DNA of 64,000 nt from Ichthyophis bannanicus. Its lineage: Eukaryota; Chordata; Amphibia; Gymnophiona; Ichthyophiidae. The stretch is from assembly GCA_033557465.1 (NCBI GenBank), contig CM066032.1, positions 447,762,270 to 447,826,269 on the forward strand, read 5' to 3'. Positions 46,476-56,474 of this stretch are shown here, piece after piece. The notes below the pieces were generated by a model that was given only the letters and a program-made list of their open reading frames with translations, did not search any database and had not been told where the DNA came from. The translations under genes and the position numbers were made by a program. How positions within the stretch are numbered: the stretch's first letter is position 1; every line of letters starts with the position of its first letter.

Positions 46476-46743
46476 CGAAGACCATGTCAGTTGCCAAGCC
46501 CCCGCCCACTCGGCCTTAGAGGGGCCTTGCCCTCCCCCGATCCCAAGCCATCCGATGTCCTATGGGCCCATAACCCATCTGAACAGCCAGCCCACCACCT
46601 GGGAAAAAAAGCTCCCCTACCCCCTTCACCCCAGACACCATATCTGGGCATGATCTCCGTCCCCCAAGTTCCAGCCCCTTGCCTGTGAGCTTCCCCCACT
46701 GAATCCACCCCGTCCCCCCAGCCGTATCCACCCCCCCTGCCAT

Positions 46744-47757
46744 GTGCTCCCATCTCCCCAGCCGTATCTACCCGCACCCCCCCAGCCATGTCTGCCCCGC
46801 ACCCACCATCAGTACCGCCCTGACCGCCACCGCCCGCTACCTGAACAGGCTCCACTACCCTGGGTCCCCGCTTTGATCGCTGCCCCCCCCCTGCTCCCCA
46901 CCCTTGAGCTCTGTGGCCAGCCCCTATCCCCCTACTCACAGCAGGGGACCCCCTGCACTCCCGTGCTGCTCTCCCAGGGCTCCCCCCACCTCGATCAGCT
47001 GATGAATGCCTCAACCCCTCAGGCTGACCTCCTTGCCTCCCCCTGCCCCCCCCCGCCTTGTTGTTGTGACGTAGAAGCCTCTCAAGAAGCAATGGAGATA
47101 GACCGAGATCTGGTGGAGAAAAGTGGTACTGCACTGAAAAGCAGGATTTTCTCTTCAGAAGGAAAAAAACACGCAGCTGATCAGGAACCACACCTCACCT
47201 TAGGGGAGGAGACAGGTCAGATCACTGATTGGGCACGCCCAAGCAGGAGGCGGGCAGTGCAACACAGTAGGAGCTTGTTAAATACGCAGGCAGTTAGAAC
47301 ACAGAAGAAGCTGGAAGGGAGGCTGGAACAGGAGTTGGAAGAGGATCTGGAACAGGAAAGGAAACCAAAGTGGAAACAGAAACAGTTGGAGAAGCATGTG
47401 ACAAGGAACAGCTGGGATCCACAGAGAAGCAGGGATCCACAGAGAAGCAGTTTGGAGTCACGAAGGGTGTTACTAGGAGACTCAGGGGCACTGAGAGACT
47501 TCTATGGAAGGAAGGACTCAGAAGCACTGAGAGACCTAGAACTACAGCCTGAGCTACCGGAGAACCAAGCAGGACCTTGGAGCAGTAACCAGAGGGATAA
47601 AGACACATCCTGGAGACACTCTCAGCACAAGGTACGAAGTGGGGTTGAAGGAGCTAACAACTGTGATACTAGGAAGCAAGAAAGTGGAAGAATAGCTTTA
47701 AAAGCCAGAACGACAGACAGAACTATGGCAGATTTGTTTAGCCTGATATACACTTGA
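46744..47757 (+). CDS. Uncharacterised ORF, basic and charged
   Basis: 337 codons are open. The first 115 or so are Pro/Leu-rich and fall in C-rich sequence, so the internal ATG at 47092 (MEIDRDLVEK) is a better start and leaves about 221 codons. That part is rich in Glu, Arg, Gln and Lys with EQELEEDLEQERKPKWKQKQ, and has a short repeat of WDPQRSRDPQRS coded by a 19-bp tandem duplication. No domain is recognised. It may be a gag-like or leader ORF of an unknown retroelement. It is followed in the -1 frame by the next ORF. Confidence 0.45.
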   Translation: MLPSPQPYLPAPPQPCLPRTHHQYRPDRHRPLPEQAPLPWVPALIAAPPLLPTLELCGQPLSPYSQQGTPCTPVLLSQGSPHLDQLMNASTPQADLLASPCPPPPCCCDVEASQEAMEIDRDLVEKSGTALKSRIFSSEGKKHAADQEPHLTLGEETGQITDWARPSRRRAVQHSRSLLNTQAVRTQKKLEGRLEQELEEDLEQERKPKWKQKQLEKHVTRNSWDPQRSRDPQRSSLESRRVLLGDSGALRDFYGRKDSEALRDLELQPELPENQAGPWSSNQRDKDTSWRHSQHKVRSGVEGANNCDTRKQESGRIALKARTTDRTMADLFSLIYT

Positions 47758-48272
47758 GCAGCATAAGAGACACTAATAAGCCAGCTGGAGCTTACAGCCT
47801 GAAAGCCAATAGAAGGAAAAGTGCTGAGGCTTATTTGCAAGACTTGAGCCAAGGTAAAGCTGACATTTCTAGTTTTAATTGTCTGTTCAGAAACTCTCCA
47901 GAGCGAGTTAAACTGTTAAAGGAAAACCCAGCACTTACTTTTAAGGATAAGTGGGGGAGGGGTTTTACTCACACGGAGAACTGTTATGCTGACAAAAACA
48001 GCATAGCCAATTACCACGAGCTAGATATCTTAAATAAACGTTTACCTGAAGCAGAAGAAAGACATCAGCTTAGCAAAGGACAGAAGCAGGCTGAATCACT
48101 TCTGGCAGAGTTTAGGGAATTCTTAGAGAAAAAGGCAGTCTCTCCTTTTAATCTAACACAGCATGCCAATAGCTGTGAAGAAGAGATGCCGTTAGATATT
48201 TCCCTGCCTTTAACAGAACAAGATCTAGCCATGGATTGCTCTACTTGTACTATTGAAAAGAATCTTAATTGA
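47754..48272 (+). CDS. Uncharacterised ORF downstream, -1 frame
   Basis: About 172 codons are open, with no early ATG. Translation would need a -1 shift from the previous ORF at its end, or splicing. It has IANYHELDILNKRLPEAEER and EKKAVSPFNLTQ, and no domain I know. A polyA-type AATAAA lies downstream near 48589 and a ZNF143-like motif at 48676-48694, so 46744-48750 may be one transcription unit of a retroelement. Confidence 0.4.
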   Translation: MSSIRDTNKPAGAYSLKANRRKSAEAYLQDLSQGKADISSFNCLFRNSPERVKLLKENPALTFKDKWGRGFTHTENCYADKNSIANYHELDILNKRLPEAEERHQLSKGQKQAESLLAEFREFLEKKAVSPFNLTQHANSCEEEMPLDISLPLTEQDLAMDCSTCTIEKNLN

Positions 48273-48675
48273 ATGCTTTAAAATTATATGAAAAGAATAT
48301 AACAGAAGTTTAACTTACCTGTTACCAGGGTGAAAAAGCTTATGAAAGTTTAATAAGTGGAATCATTTCCTGGAGCTGAGAAGCTTTGCTGTTGTAAGAG
48401 GACTTTAGTTTCAGTTCATGGAAGAGTCACATGATTACCTGAATGTGAGTCTAAGAAGGAACGGTGAATAAGCTAATGGAAAGCTAGCCCAGCATTGCAA
48501 AACCCTGTATATTTTGGTTTTCCCATCTTTTGTTGAATGTGCCATAATAATCTTTTGCGTCTGATTGCACTGAACTGCAAAGCGTTGGAAATAAACCTCT
48601 TAAAAAGAAATTTTCTTTGCCTGCCTTTGTCTGCTCGAGCTACAACTACAATCTCAATCCTTCAGGAGGCTCAGG

Positions 48676-48694
48676 ACTACACTACCCAAAATCC
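48676..48694 (+). promoter_or_regulatory. ZNF143/THAP11-like motif
   Basis: ACTACACTACCCAAAATCC resembles the known ACTACAnnTCCCAnnATGC consensus. Related forms occur at 60349-60367 (a close match) and 61700-61718, next to the other unassigned ORF unit. Confidence 0.4.
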
Positions 48695-48859
48695 CTAGGG
48701 TCAAATAGTAGTACTTCACCCCTGAAGGGCACCAAAGGCCTCTCCAACCTGAAAACCCTCAAGGCCCAGGTAGTGGGTGAGTGGCACTGTCCCCCAGCCA
48801 GCCCCTTGTGCTGCCTTCCTTTACCCCCTGGCATCCTTCACCAAATAAGAGCCTGAAAA

Positions 48860-49680
48860 GCTCTTACTTCTGTTTTTATTTATTTATATATTTGCCCTTT
48901 TTTTTTTTTATTAATCCCCGCAGCCTTAACTGTCCCGCGATGTCTAGCCCCTCATTCGCCTGCTGCTGCTGCTGCTAGTGCCGAGCCTCCATCGCCGCCT
49001 CTCCCCACGCCGCAACCGGTCCTTCACTTCAGCCGGTCCCGCAGTCCAGCAACTCCACCTCCACACAATCGCAGCCTACACCGCCAGACTCCGTGGGCTC
49101 CATTCTTCAAGAGGCCTTCGACCGACCTTGTGTCCAGCCACGGCCTGTTCCTCCGGACCTCGGAACATGACCCAGCCAGCCGCCGAGCCTCTTCACATGT
49201 GCTCGGGCCACAGCCAGCGCCCGAGCACACGCCTGCACCTCACTGATTGGCTCCCCCCATGGGCGGAGCCAATCAATTTAAATAATGCTGCCGGCGTCTC
49301 CACTCCCCCTGTGCTCCCCCCTCCTTCCCCAACGCGAGCAGGGTCCCGCACTGGGCCGCGCACCCGGTTACGCACGGGCGCCGGGACCCTGCCTGCTTCC
49401 TTACTTTTAGAGTGGACTTATCTTGTTAATTGATAAGATACAGACCATAACCCAAAAAAGTTTTATTAATATGTTCGCTCTTCTCTTCTTTTCAACTAAA
49501 CTCTCAAGCAGTTCTTTTCCTTTTCTTTTATTTTCTTCTTTGTTTTTAATTAGATTTTGTAAACCACCTTAATGACCAAGCTAAAGGTGATATATTAAAT
49601 TTTTAATAAGCCATAAATCATAAACCTTGGTGTACCTTGTCACCCATCATTTGGCATTCTTGAACAGGACTCGTCACACC
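48860..49680 (+). other. GC-rich segment and LINE-like tail
   Basis: Bases 48957-48975 are a CTG/TGC microsatellite. Bases 48980-49430 are GC-rich with an ORF that I do not trust. Bases 49440-49620 look like a LINE 3' tail (GTAAACCACCTTAATGACC, then ATATTAAATTTTTAATAA). Confidence 0.45.
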
Positions 49681-49689
49681 CCCACAGAA

Positions 49690-50590
49690 TACCGACAGCA
49701 TCATTAATGACATAGCCACTGCTCAACTCAAAAAATTGTGGCGGGGAGGGCTAACTGCCAACAGCACTAAGGTAAGATTGAGTCATAGATCCCAATGCTA
49801 GCCAGAATAGATGGTAGAGTGACAGGGCTGGGAGAAGATGGGAAATGCCCAAAACAGAGCAAACATCAACAGGTAAAAGTGGAGTGGTAGTTAGGGTACA
49901 AAAGGCAAGCAAAGTACAAATCAGGATGATGCAGCAGGTAAAATGAAGGTGCAGAGGACAAATGGAAAGTTACTCCCAGGGAAGGGGGTTCAACTGCTAA
50001 AATAGAACATGACTAGCCATAACCAATCCTTGAGACTGAATTACAAGAACAATACGTGGATGGGGAAAAAGGTGGCTGGGATGATTCCTGGATCTGTCCT
50101 AGTAGATGATCAGGGCTTCCTTCTTTTACCCAGTTTTGCGATGCAGGGGCACCACTAGGACAAAGAAGCCAGTAACCAAGTCCATGGGAGCTCCATGTTC
50201 TAACCAGGACTATCCTTATGGCTTTGAATCGTTCACCATTTAGTCTGGCACAGATAACAGGCACATAATGCCATAGAACTGTGGCACCAGTACACCAACT
50301 CAAGAATATTCCCCTGCCTAGGAATATTTCTTGTTCTCATTCCAGCTCTTATCAAAGATACAGTCTATGAAACAAACAATGCTACTCTCAACCACAAAAG
50401 GAGCAGTGATGGATTTGGGGGGAGAGGGGAGTTCAGGAAGCTAAGACACCAGTAACCCAGGAAATGGCTGTGATGTTGATAGTAGGCACCCGCAGAGCAG
50501 CCCAGAACAACATTATATAGAAATATTTTGCCTAAAAGTAGGTTGGAGAATATGTGGGGAAACAAAGAATGGAAGAGAAAGAAGAATAAA
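49690..50590. other. No recognised feature
   Basis: Two minus-strand ORFs (50013-50303 and 50365-50604) show no known motif. They share a loosely repeated CAGTAACC...ATGG phrase (50168 and 50451), hinting at an old internal duplication. Confidence 0.45.
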
Positions 50591-51033
50591 AGGAGAAATT
50601 TCACTTACCGTTAATTTCCTTTCCTGGAATACTGCTAGACCAGTCCAGACAAACGGGTTATGCACCCCTGCCAGCAGATCTTAGAGACAGAGAATTCTAC
50701 CAGAGCTCTGATAGGCTGGAGCCTGGTGATATAATCCTACCCCTAGGGGTCTCCCTCAGTTACGTCCACAAGCTAATGCAACATGAACTGTAACATCACC
50801 CCAGAGGGTCTCAAGTGAACTATATAAAAGGGAGCCGAAGAACTCCCTAGAGCTGAAAACAGTATCCACCTACGATCCCATGGACTGCCCATGGCGAGGC
50901 ATACCGGCAAAGAGAAGAACCGCGGTCGGCGGCTGCACCGCACCAGCGGCACTCCAACCAACAGCAGGGCGGGTCCTGGACTGGTCTAGCAGTATTCCAG
51001 GAAAGGAAATTAACGGTAAGTGAAATTTCTCCT
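50591..51033. repeat. DIRS-B 3' module with perfect 57-bp inverted arms
   Basis: Arms 50591-50647 and 50977-51033 are exact reverse complements. The ICR then continues as CTTCCAGTTCATACTGC, which copies the 5' end. GTAAGT lies at 51016-51021 and, on the minus strand, 50603-50608. Confidence 0.93.
50630..50760 (-). repeat. 3' ITR of DIRS-B (partner 56217-56346)
   Basis: It starts TACTGCTAGACCAGTCCAG and matches the reverse complement of the right end with one difference (TTAGAG against TTGGAG). Confidence 0.95.
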
Positions 51034-51149
51034 TCCAGTTCATACTGCTAGACCAGTCCAGACAAACGGGCAGTACCCAAGCTACCTGCTTTCAAGGGGG
51101 GGGTAAGGCCGCCGACAGCTCAGCAACTCCAAAACGGACCTCCTGACGG

Positions 51150-52130
51150 GCATGAACGTCCAACCTATAATGACCGACAAAGATGGACAGCGATGACCAA
51201 GTCGCCGCTCGGCGAATATCGAGAGGAACTACATGAGACCTCCTGGCCTACAAAGTTGCTTGCGCCGGAGAGGAGTGAGCACAGAGTCCCGGTGGAGCTG
51301 GCTCTCCCAGAAGAAGGTACGCCGCCTCAATGGCCTCCGTAACTCATCTAGAAATGGTAGATTCGGAGGCTGCGGATCCCCGACGAGAACCCGCGAACAA
51401 GACAAAAGAGCAATAGTCATATGGAAGGGTCCCGCAACCCCCAGATACCGAAAAAGAACCTTCATAAGGTCCATCGCCCGCAACGGAGACCGACCACTGT
51501 CACACTGCGCCTTTGGAAAAGACAGAAAGAAAAGAGGCTACTCAACAGCGAACGGCGTCAGCACTTTGGGCAACAAAGGAAGGGACAGTTCGCAGAGAAA
51601 CGCCTTCGGAGGAAAACGAGAGATAGGGATGTCGACACAAGAGAGCCTGGAGCTACAGAAACACGGCGTGCCGAAGTTATGGCCACCAAGAAAACTGCCT
51701 TCAGAGTCAAATCTAGAAGAGAACATGCCCTCAGAGGCTCAAAGAGAGGAGCAACGAGGGCACAGAGGACAAGCACAAGAGCCCACGCCTGTGCAGGCGA
51801 ACGCAGAGGAGGCCGGAAGGCCTAACTCCGCGGAGGAACCGAGACACGTCCAAATGCGAAGCTATCGATCGCCCCGGTATAGGACCCCGAAAACAAGTTA
51901 AGGCGACCACTTGTACTCGCAAGGAATCGAGCGCTAATCCCTTATCCACTCCGGCCTGTAAAAAGGACAGGATGTCCGGAACACCGCAACACCAGGGTGA
52001 GAGGTTATTTCGCGAACACCAACCATCAAGAGACGCCAAACCCGAGCGTAAGTCAGCGTCGTGGTAGACCGCCGCGCCGCGAGAAGCGTCACGCCCATGC
52101 TAGGCGAATAGCTGCAGCGAGCAAACCGGC
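51150..52130 (-). pseudogene. DIRS-B tyrosine recombinase
   Basis: In minus-strand order, TTTLTYARVWRLLM starts the core-binding part (end of the 51934-53313 ORF), followed by ILSFLQAGVDKGLALDSLRV (51731-52039). The 51558-51776 segment has DLTLKAVFLVAITSARRVS (first Arg). The 51229-51483 segment has RYLGVAGPFHMT. The last part reads IRRAATWSSLSIFVGHY, with the nucleophile Tyr codon at 51167-51169. There are at least three frame changes. The HxxR block near 51250 is damaged. Confidence 0.85.
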
Positions 52131-53313
52131 GGCGTGGAATTGCCAGGCCGTAAGCGAGTAAGGAGCCGGGTCTTCCATCTCCACCGGTCCCTGAATCAAA
52201 AGGCCGAGCAACGCCTCGAGGCAGAGCAGCGACGCCCCAGACAGACGGAAGAGATCCGCATACCATGGTCCGCGAGCCCAATTCTAAGCCAGCAGGAGCA
52301 CAGGGTCGCGATGGTCTCGGAGCCGCTGGAGAACCATGCATATCACGGATCAGGGAGGGAAAACACACAGGAGAAGATGAATCGGCCACGGTTGAGAGAG
52401 AGCATCCATGCCATGCGCTCCCTCGTCCCTCCAATGGCCGAAGTACAGTGAAGCCTTGGCAGTCTGCGCCGTAGCCATTAGATCCATGGTCGGTAGTCCC
52501 CACAGGCGAACAATGGACCGGAACGCATCCGGCTGCAGAGCCCAGCCCCCGGGCTCCAGAGAGTGCCGGCTGAGAAAATCGGCTTACACATTGTTCACGC
52601 CTGCGATGTGCTGCGCCGAGAGCCTGAAGAAGTTCCTCCGCCCACGGGAGCAGCAAACGCCTCTCCTGTGAGACGTCCGGACATTGCGTGCCGCCTAGGC
52701 GGCTTAGGTAAGCAACTGTCGTGGTGTCGGACAGGATCCGAACCACACGCCGCTGCAGAAGAGGCTGAAACTGAAGAAGGGCGAAGCGCACTTTCCGCGT
52801 CTTGAGACGATTGATAGACCCTTGGGCTTCGTGAGGTGACCAACTCCCCTGCGCCGAGGCCAAGCCGCAAGGCGCTCCCCAACCGGAGAGGTCGGCGACT
52901 GGAGTCACCAAGATCCAGCGCAGAGACTCCAGAGGGACCGCCCGTAGAAGATTGTGTGCCTGAAGACACCAGCGGAGACTACGGCGCACCGGCAGAAGTA
53001 AAAGCAACCGGATTTGATAACTCTCCGATACCGGCGACCAACGAGATAGAAGCGCCGTCGGCAAGCAGCGCATGAGCGCTCTTGCCCATGGAACAAGGGC
53101 TATCGTTGCTGCCATGGACCCCAAGAGTTGAAGGTAGCCCCAAGGCCGAGGCGCCGCTTGATCCAAGCAGCGGCGGAGCTGAAGAGAGATCTTCTGAAAA
53201 CGTTCCTGAGGTAGAAACACCCGTCCCCTACGAGTGTCGCACCCAGTTCCTTGAAAATCCAGGACCTGAAGCATCCCAAAATAGACAGAGTAACGGCCCA
53301 GTCCTCCATCCAA
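52060..53313 (-). pseudogene. DIRS-B RT remnant plus RNase H, core deleted
   Basis: The 459-codon ORF is open but jumps from GRYSVYF (before the RT palm) straight to a block equal to DTRRGRVFLPQERFQ (after the palm). About 135-140 residues, including all of motifs A-C, are missing compared with DIRS-A. After that it keeps YLQLLGSMAATIALVPWAR, RNase H (VADLSGWGAPCG, VVRILSDTTTVAYL) and the linker into YR in one frame. RNase H has SDT instead of the usual DN/DS at its Asp, and the later residues are frame-damaged. Confidence 0.85.
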
Positions 53314-53336
53314 CGGTGGACCGGGACGAATGGCAT

Positions 53337-54168
53337 CTAAACGCTGGAGCCTTTAAATGAAGCAACATCCGCTGCCCATTGACGCAGGCTGAGCCATCTC
53401 CGAGCTACCGACACCGGTGCTAGGAAGCGAGCTGACAGCCGCAAGAGATCACAGAATGCTTCTGCCCGGAATGCAGCGATGGATTCGAAATGAACCAACT
53501 CGGGAACACCGGGAAGCTGCTGAATCCATCGAAGGGAGGCCCGAGCTGGTAGACCTCCGCACACCTGCAAGAAGGAAATAGCGGGCGAAGGAAAACCGGT
53601 CTTTAGCAGCCTCCCAACTCTTTAGGTCTTGCTGGTCGCGGAGCGCCTCTCCGCCCTCAACCGGAAGTGTGGTATGCCTGATGACTCTGGTCAGAATGCA
53701 TCAACTGTCGGGTATGTCAGCCAACGGTCCAACTGAAAGGGAGACCAAGGGTATAACTGACCAATACCACGTGCCATACGAATGCTCTGGAAAATGGGAT
53801 CCGGCTGCAACCGGATTTGAGAATCCGGTGGAGCAGGCGTGTCGGCTAGGGGGAGCGACTCGATCACCTGTGTGGTTAGAGCTGGCAACTCCTCTTACCG
53901 AAAAAGGCTGAGAACCGTCAGCGAAGAAAACAGACGGAGAATATTCCCCATCTCCGTACTCCAACGAGTCAGGGCTGACCTCTGAAGATTTAAAGTCTTC
54001 TTGAATATCCATAGTACCCCGCAAGGCACATGCAACGCCCCAAGGAGGACGTACTGCTCTAAGGTCTGAGGACTTATGGGACCACTTGCGAGACCACGCC
54101 ATATGCTCGCCTGCTACTGGGCAGGCATAGGAGATATTCCAAAAGACTCCAAAAGGCACAGGCGTCAT
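53337..54168 (-). pseudogene. DIRS-B gag-like fragments
   Basis: The 53701-54168 segment gives an acidic N-terminal part. The 53337-53570 segment gives FESIAAFRAEAFCDLLRLSA and RRWLSLRQWAADVASFKG, the match to WLRNWAADGSSK in the DIRS-A gag. The frames differ, so the protein is broken. The zinc-binding start is not visible. Confidence 0.65.
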
Positions 54169-55436
54169 GTCAGATGGAAGAGTGTGAGGAAGGCACTGTC
54201 AGTCAAGGCTGCTGTGGCCTCCAGCGGCTGTGGAAGCGACATGGGAGCTGACTGAATCCTTTCCTGCAGGAAGATCCTGCAGCAGGGGCTCTGAGGAGGG
54301 AGGAGATAAGGTGCTGATGAACCCATCTAGCAGCGCAGTGGGAATGGGGAAAGAGTCTCCGGGATGCAGCGTGCAGGTGGAACACAAGCAATCTATTAAT
54401 TCCCCCTTCGGCTGATTACATATCACATATAATACAGCCAGAGAAACAAGGATTGTAGAGACTTAAACCACCTTTCCTCTTCTTGTTTGTTTTTTTTTTT
54501 TTTTTTTAGCAAGGTAGGCTCGGGGAAACCCAAGACTCTTCAAAGAAAAGGATTTTGAAACTCCACGTGCCTCCACAGCATGTTTAAATGTGTGGAAACT
54601 GCTGTCTAGAGCTGTTCCCTCCAAAAAGAAACACTGAAGAGAAAAACAAAATGGCCGCTGGCACAGAAAAACTGTCAGGTATTCACTGAGCTGAGAAGGG
54701 AACTGTCAGTCATTCACTGTGCTGGTACAGAGAAACTTTCAAAGTCAGGGTAAGGCAATTACAGTGACTGAAAGTAGGGAAATTAGAGTGTGATCCCTCT
54801 GCAGCCACTCAGACCTCCATGGTAGGGGCTGAAAGGTGTTTCTGGGGAGGGATGTAGAAGTTAAACCCAGCTGTATGAAGATTACAGTGAGTATGCTTAA
54901 TTAGGCCGAGCCCAAAACAGTCAGGATCCAAAACACTGACTTAAAATTCCAATCAAATGGTATATTGAATAAGACAGGTACAATATTCAGTAAGACGTAC
55001 AAAGTAACCCGGCTGCAGTTTGTGGATTAAAAATTTAAAGTAGGAACTTCAAAACTCAGAGGCAGCCGATCCAGATGCAGTTGAAATCATCCCAGAGCAG
55101 CTGAGGCAAGTAAGAAAAAAAACCAGGCTACTCACAGTTTTCTTTCAGAAAATGATACCTGAACTTCCTGGGGATGTCCAAACTCTCGTGGCAAAGACTC
55201 AGTGCAGCGTAAAGCCAAGGGAGAGCTCCACTGAAGCCAGGCTCAGGAGTACTCAAGTTCATCTGGGGAAGCAAGATGATGGGGGAAGAGCACAGGTGAT
55301 TCATGAGGTCCCTGTGTTTCTTCGGACAGCCTATGCAGCGTAAACCTGAATAAGGCATAGTGAGAACTAAAAAAAAATAACTCTGTCCCACAGGAACAGG
55401 CATTTAACAATATTCCCCTTAATAGGTAATGCCTCA

Positions 55437-55525
55437 GCCGGCCATCTTTGTTGGGCACAGTGGGGGATGGAACCCATGAGCCCTGCACCATTGGTCAGTG
55501 TCTTAGCATTGTACTGTGGCTCTGA
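55437..55525 (-). mobile_element. tRNA-like SINE head
   Basis: On the minus strand the A-box-like ACAGTACAATGCTAAG is followed by GGTTCCATCC (55465-55474). It resembles 20465-20545. It sits in the DIRS-B leader. Confidence 0.5.
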
Positions 55526-56474
55526 ATTGCATCCTGTTCTCTATCCATGCCTTCCGTACTTTTTATTCATTATGTTAATACATAGGCAGAGAAAAAAGGA
55601 ACCCCTTCACAACTCACAGCTAGCAAGTGTTGTGGAAAAAAACTTAAACAGCAATAAAGCTGTTAGAAGCCAGTAGAGAAGGAATCTGGCTTCCCGCCAA
55701 AAACCGGGGCTCATTAGTTATTAAAACCCCCAAAAGCTAAGGAATTAACTTAAAAAGTCAAAGGAGAAGGTGGGAGGGTTGCAGGCATGAGAGAAATGCC
55801 TAAAATCGCTGAAAAATCAAGAAAAATAAATCGAGTTACCACAGAGTTGCAGACAGCAGTGGGAGAAAGACAGTTTCTGTACTCACAGTACCGAAAGTGC
55901 AGAGAAGCCACGGACCGCTGCTCAAACCACTGCCAGCTGCCTCACCACTAAAATCAGCCCCAGGGACTGGATTTTAGGAGGCTTACCATCCAGCTAAATA
56001 GCCCTCATGACTAGTGCTGGGGAGTCTGCACATCAGCGATCTCTACTGTGACAGGACACAGGAGCTTCAGCTGTAATCATCCTGGTGCTCAGATAAGTAC
56101 ACTGGCAACTCAGGGGATAATCTCTCCAAGAGAACTCATAAAGAAATAAAGCATTTTAAATTTTTTTGAAGGAGCAAAAAAAAAAAGCATCCAGATCTGC
56201 TGGAGACAGAGAAAAACTGAGGGAGACCCCTAGGGGTAGGATTATATCACCAGGCTCCAGCCTATCAGAGCTCTGGTAGAATTCTCTGTCTCCAAGATCT
56301 GCTGGCAGGGGTGCATAACCCGTTTGTCTGGACTGGTCTAGCAGTATGAACTGGAAAATTAGTTCAACGTGAAGTAGTTAAATGGATGAGAGTGCATCTC
56401 CAGCTAATACCTGTGCTATACCATTCCAAGCCTTTCTTGTACAACCCTTTAATTTCTTCTGTAAATGCTATTTT

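Larger units (their letters stand above)
41870..46700 (-). mobile_element. Ngaro-type YR retrotransposon
   Basis: On the minus strand the order is gag, RT, RNase H, tyrosine recombinase and SGNH hydrolase, as in vertebrate Ngaro elements. It is GC-rich against AT-rich flanks. I could not find the split direct repeats that mark Ngaro ends, so both borders are approximate. The left one cuts the L2 near 41800. Confidence 0.88.
50591..56354 (-). mobile_element. DIRS-B, DIRS-type YR retrotransposon
   Basis: On the minus strand the order is 5' ITR (56346-56217), leader, gag, RT remnant/RNase H, YR, ICR and 3' ITR (50760-50630). The ITRs differ at about one base in 130, so replication was recent. 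The coding region is nevertheless heavily broken and the RT core is missing. The leader (54430-56216) contains A/T tracts and a tRNA-like SINE (55437-55525), and no gene. Confidence 0.93.

Noticed and set aside
46487..47191. 234-codon minus-strand ORF
   Set aside because: It is a Gly/Arg/Val-rich reading of the C-rich Ngaro leader and lies antisense to a better ORF.
48978..49433. 151-codon + strand ORF in GC-rich DNA
   Set aside because: GC-rich sequence lacks stops in several frames on both strands, and no motif is visible.
51233..53360. Several + strand ORFs of 80-222 codons
   Set aside because: They are antisense to the DIRS-B recombinase and RNase H, which show real motifs on the minus strand.
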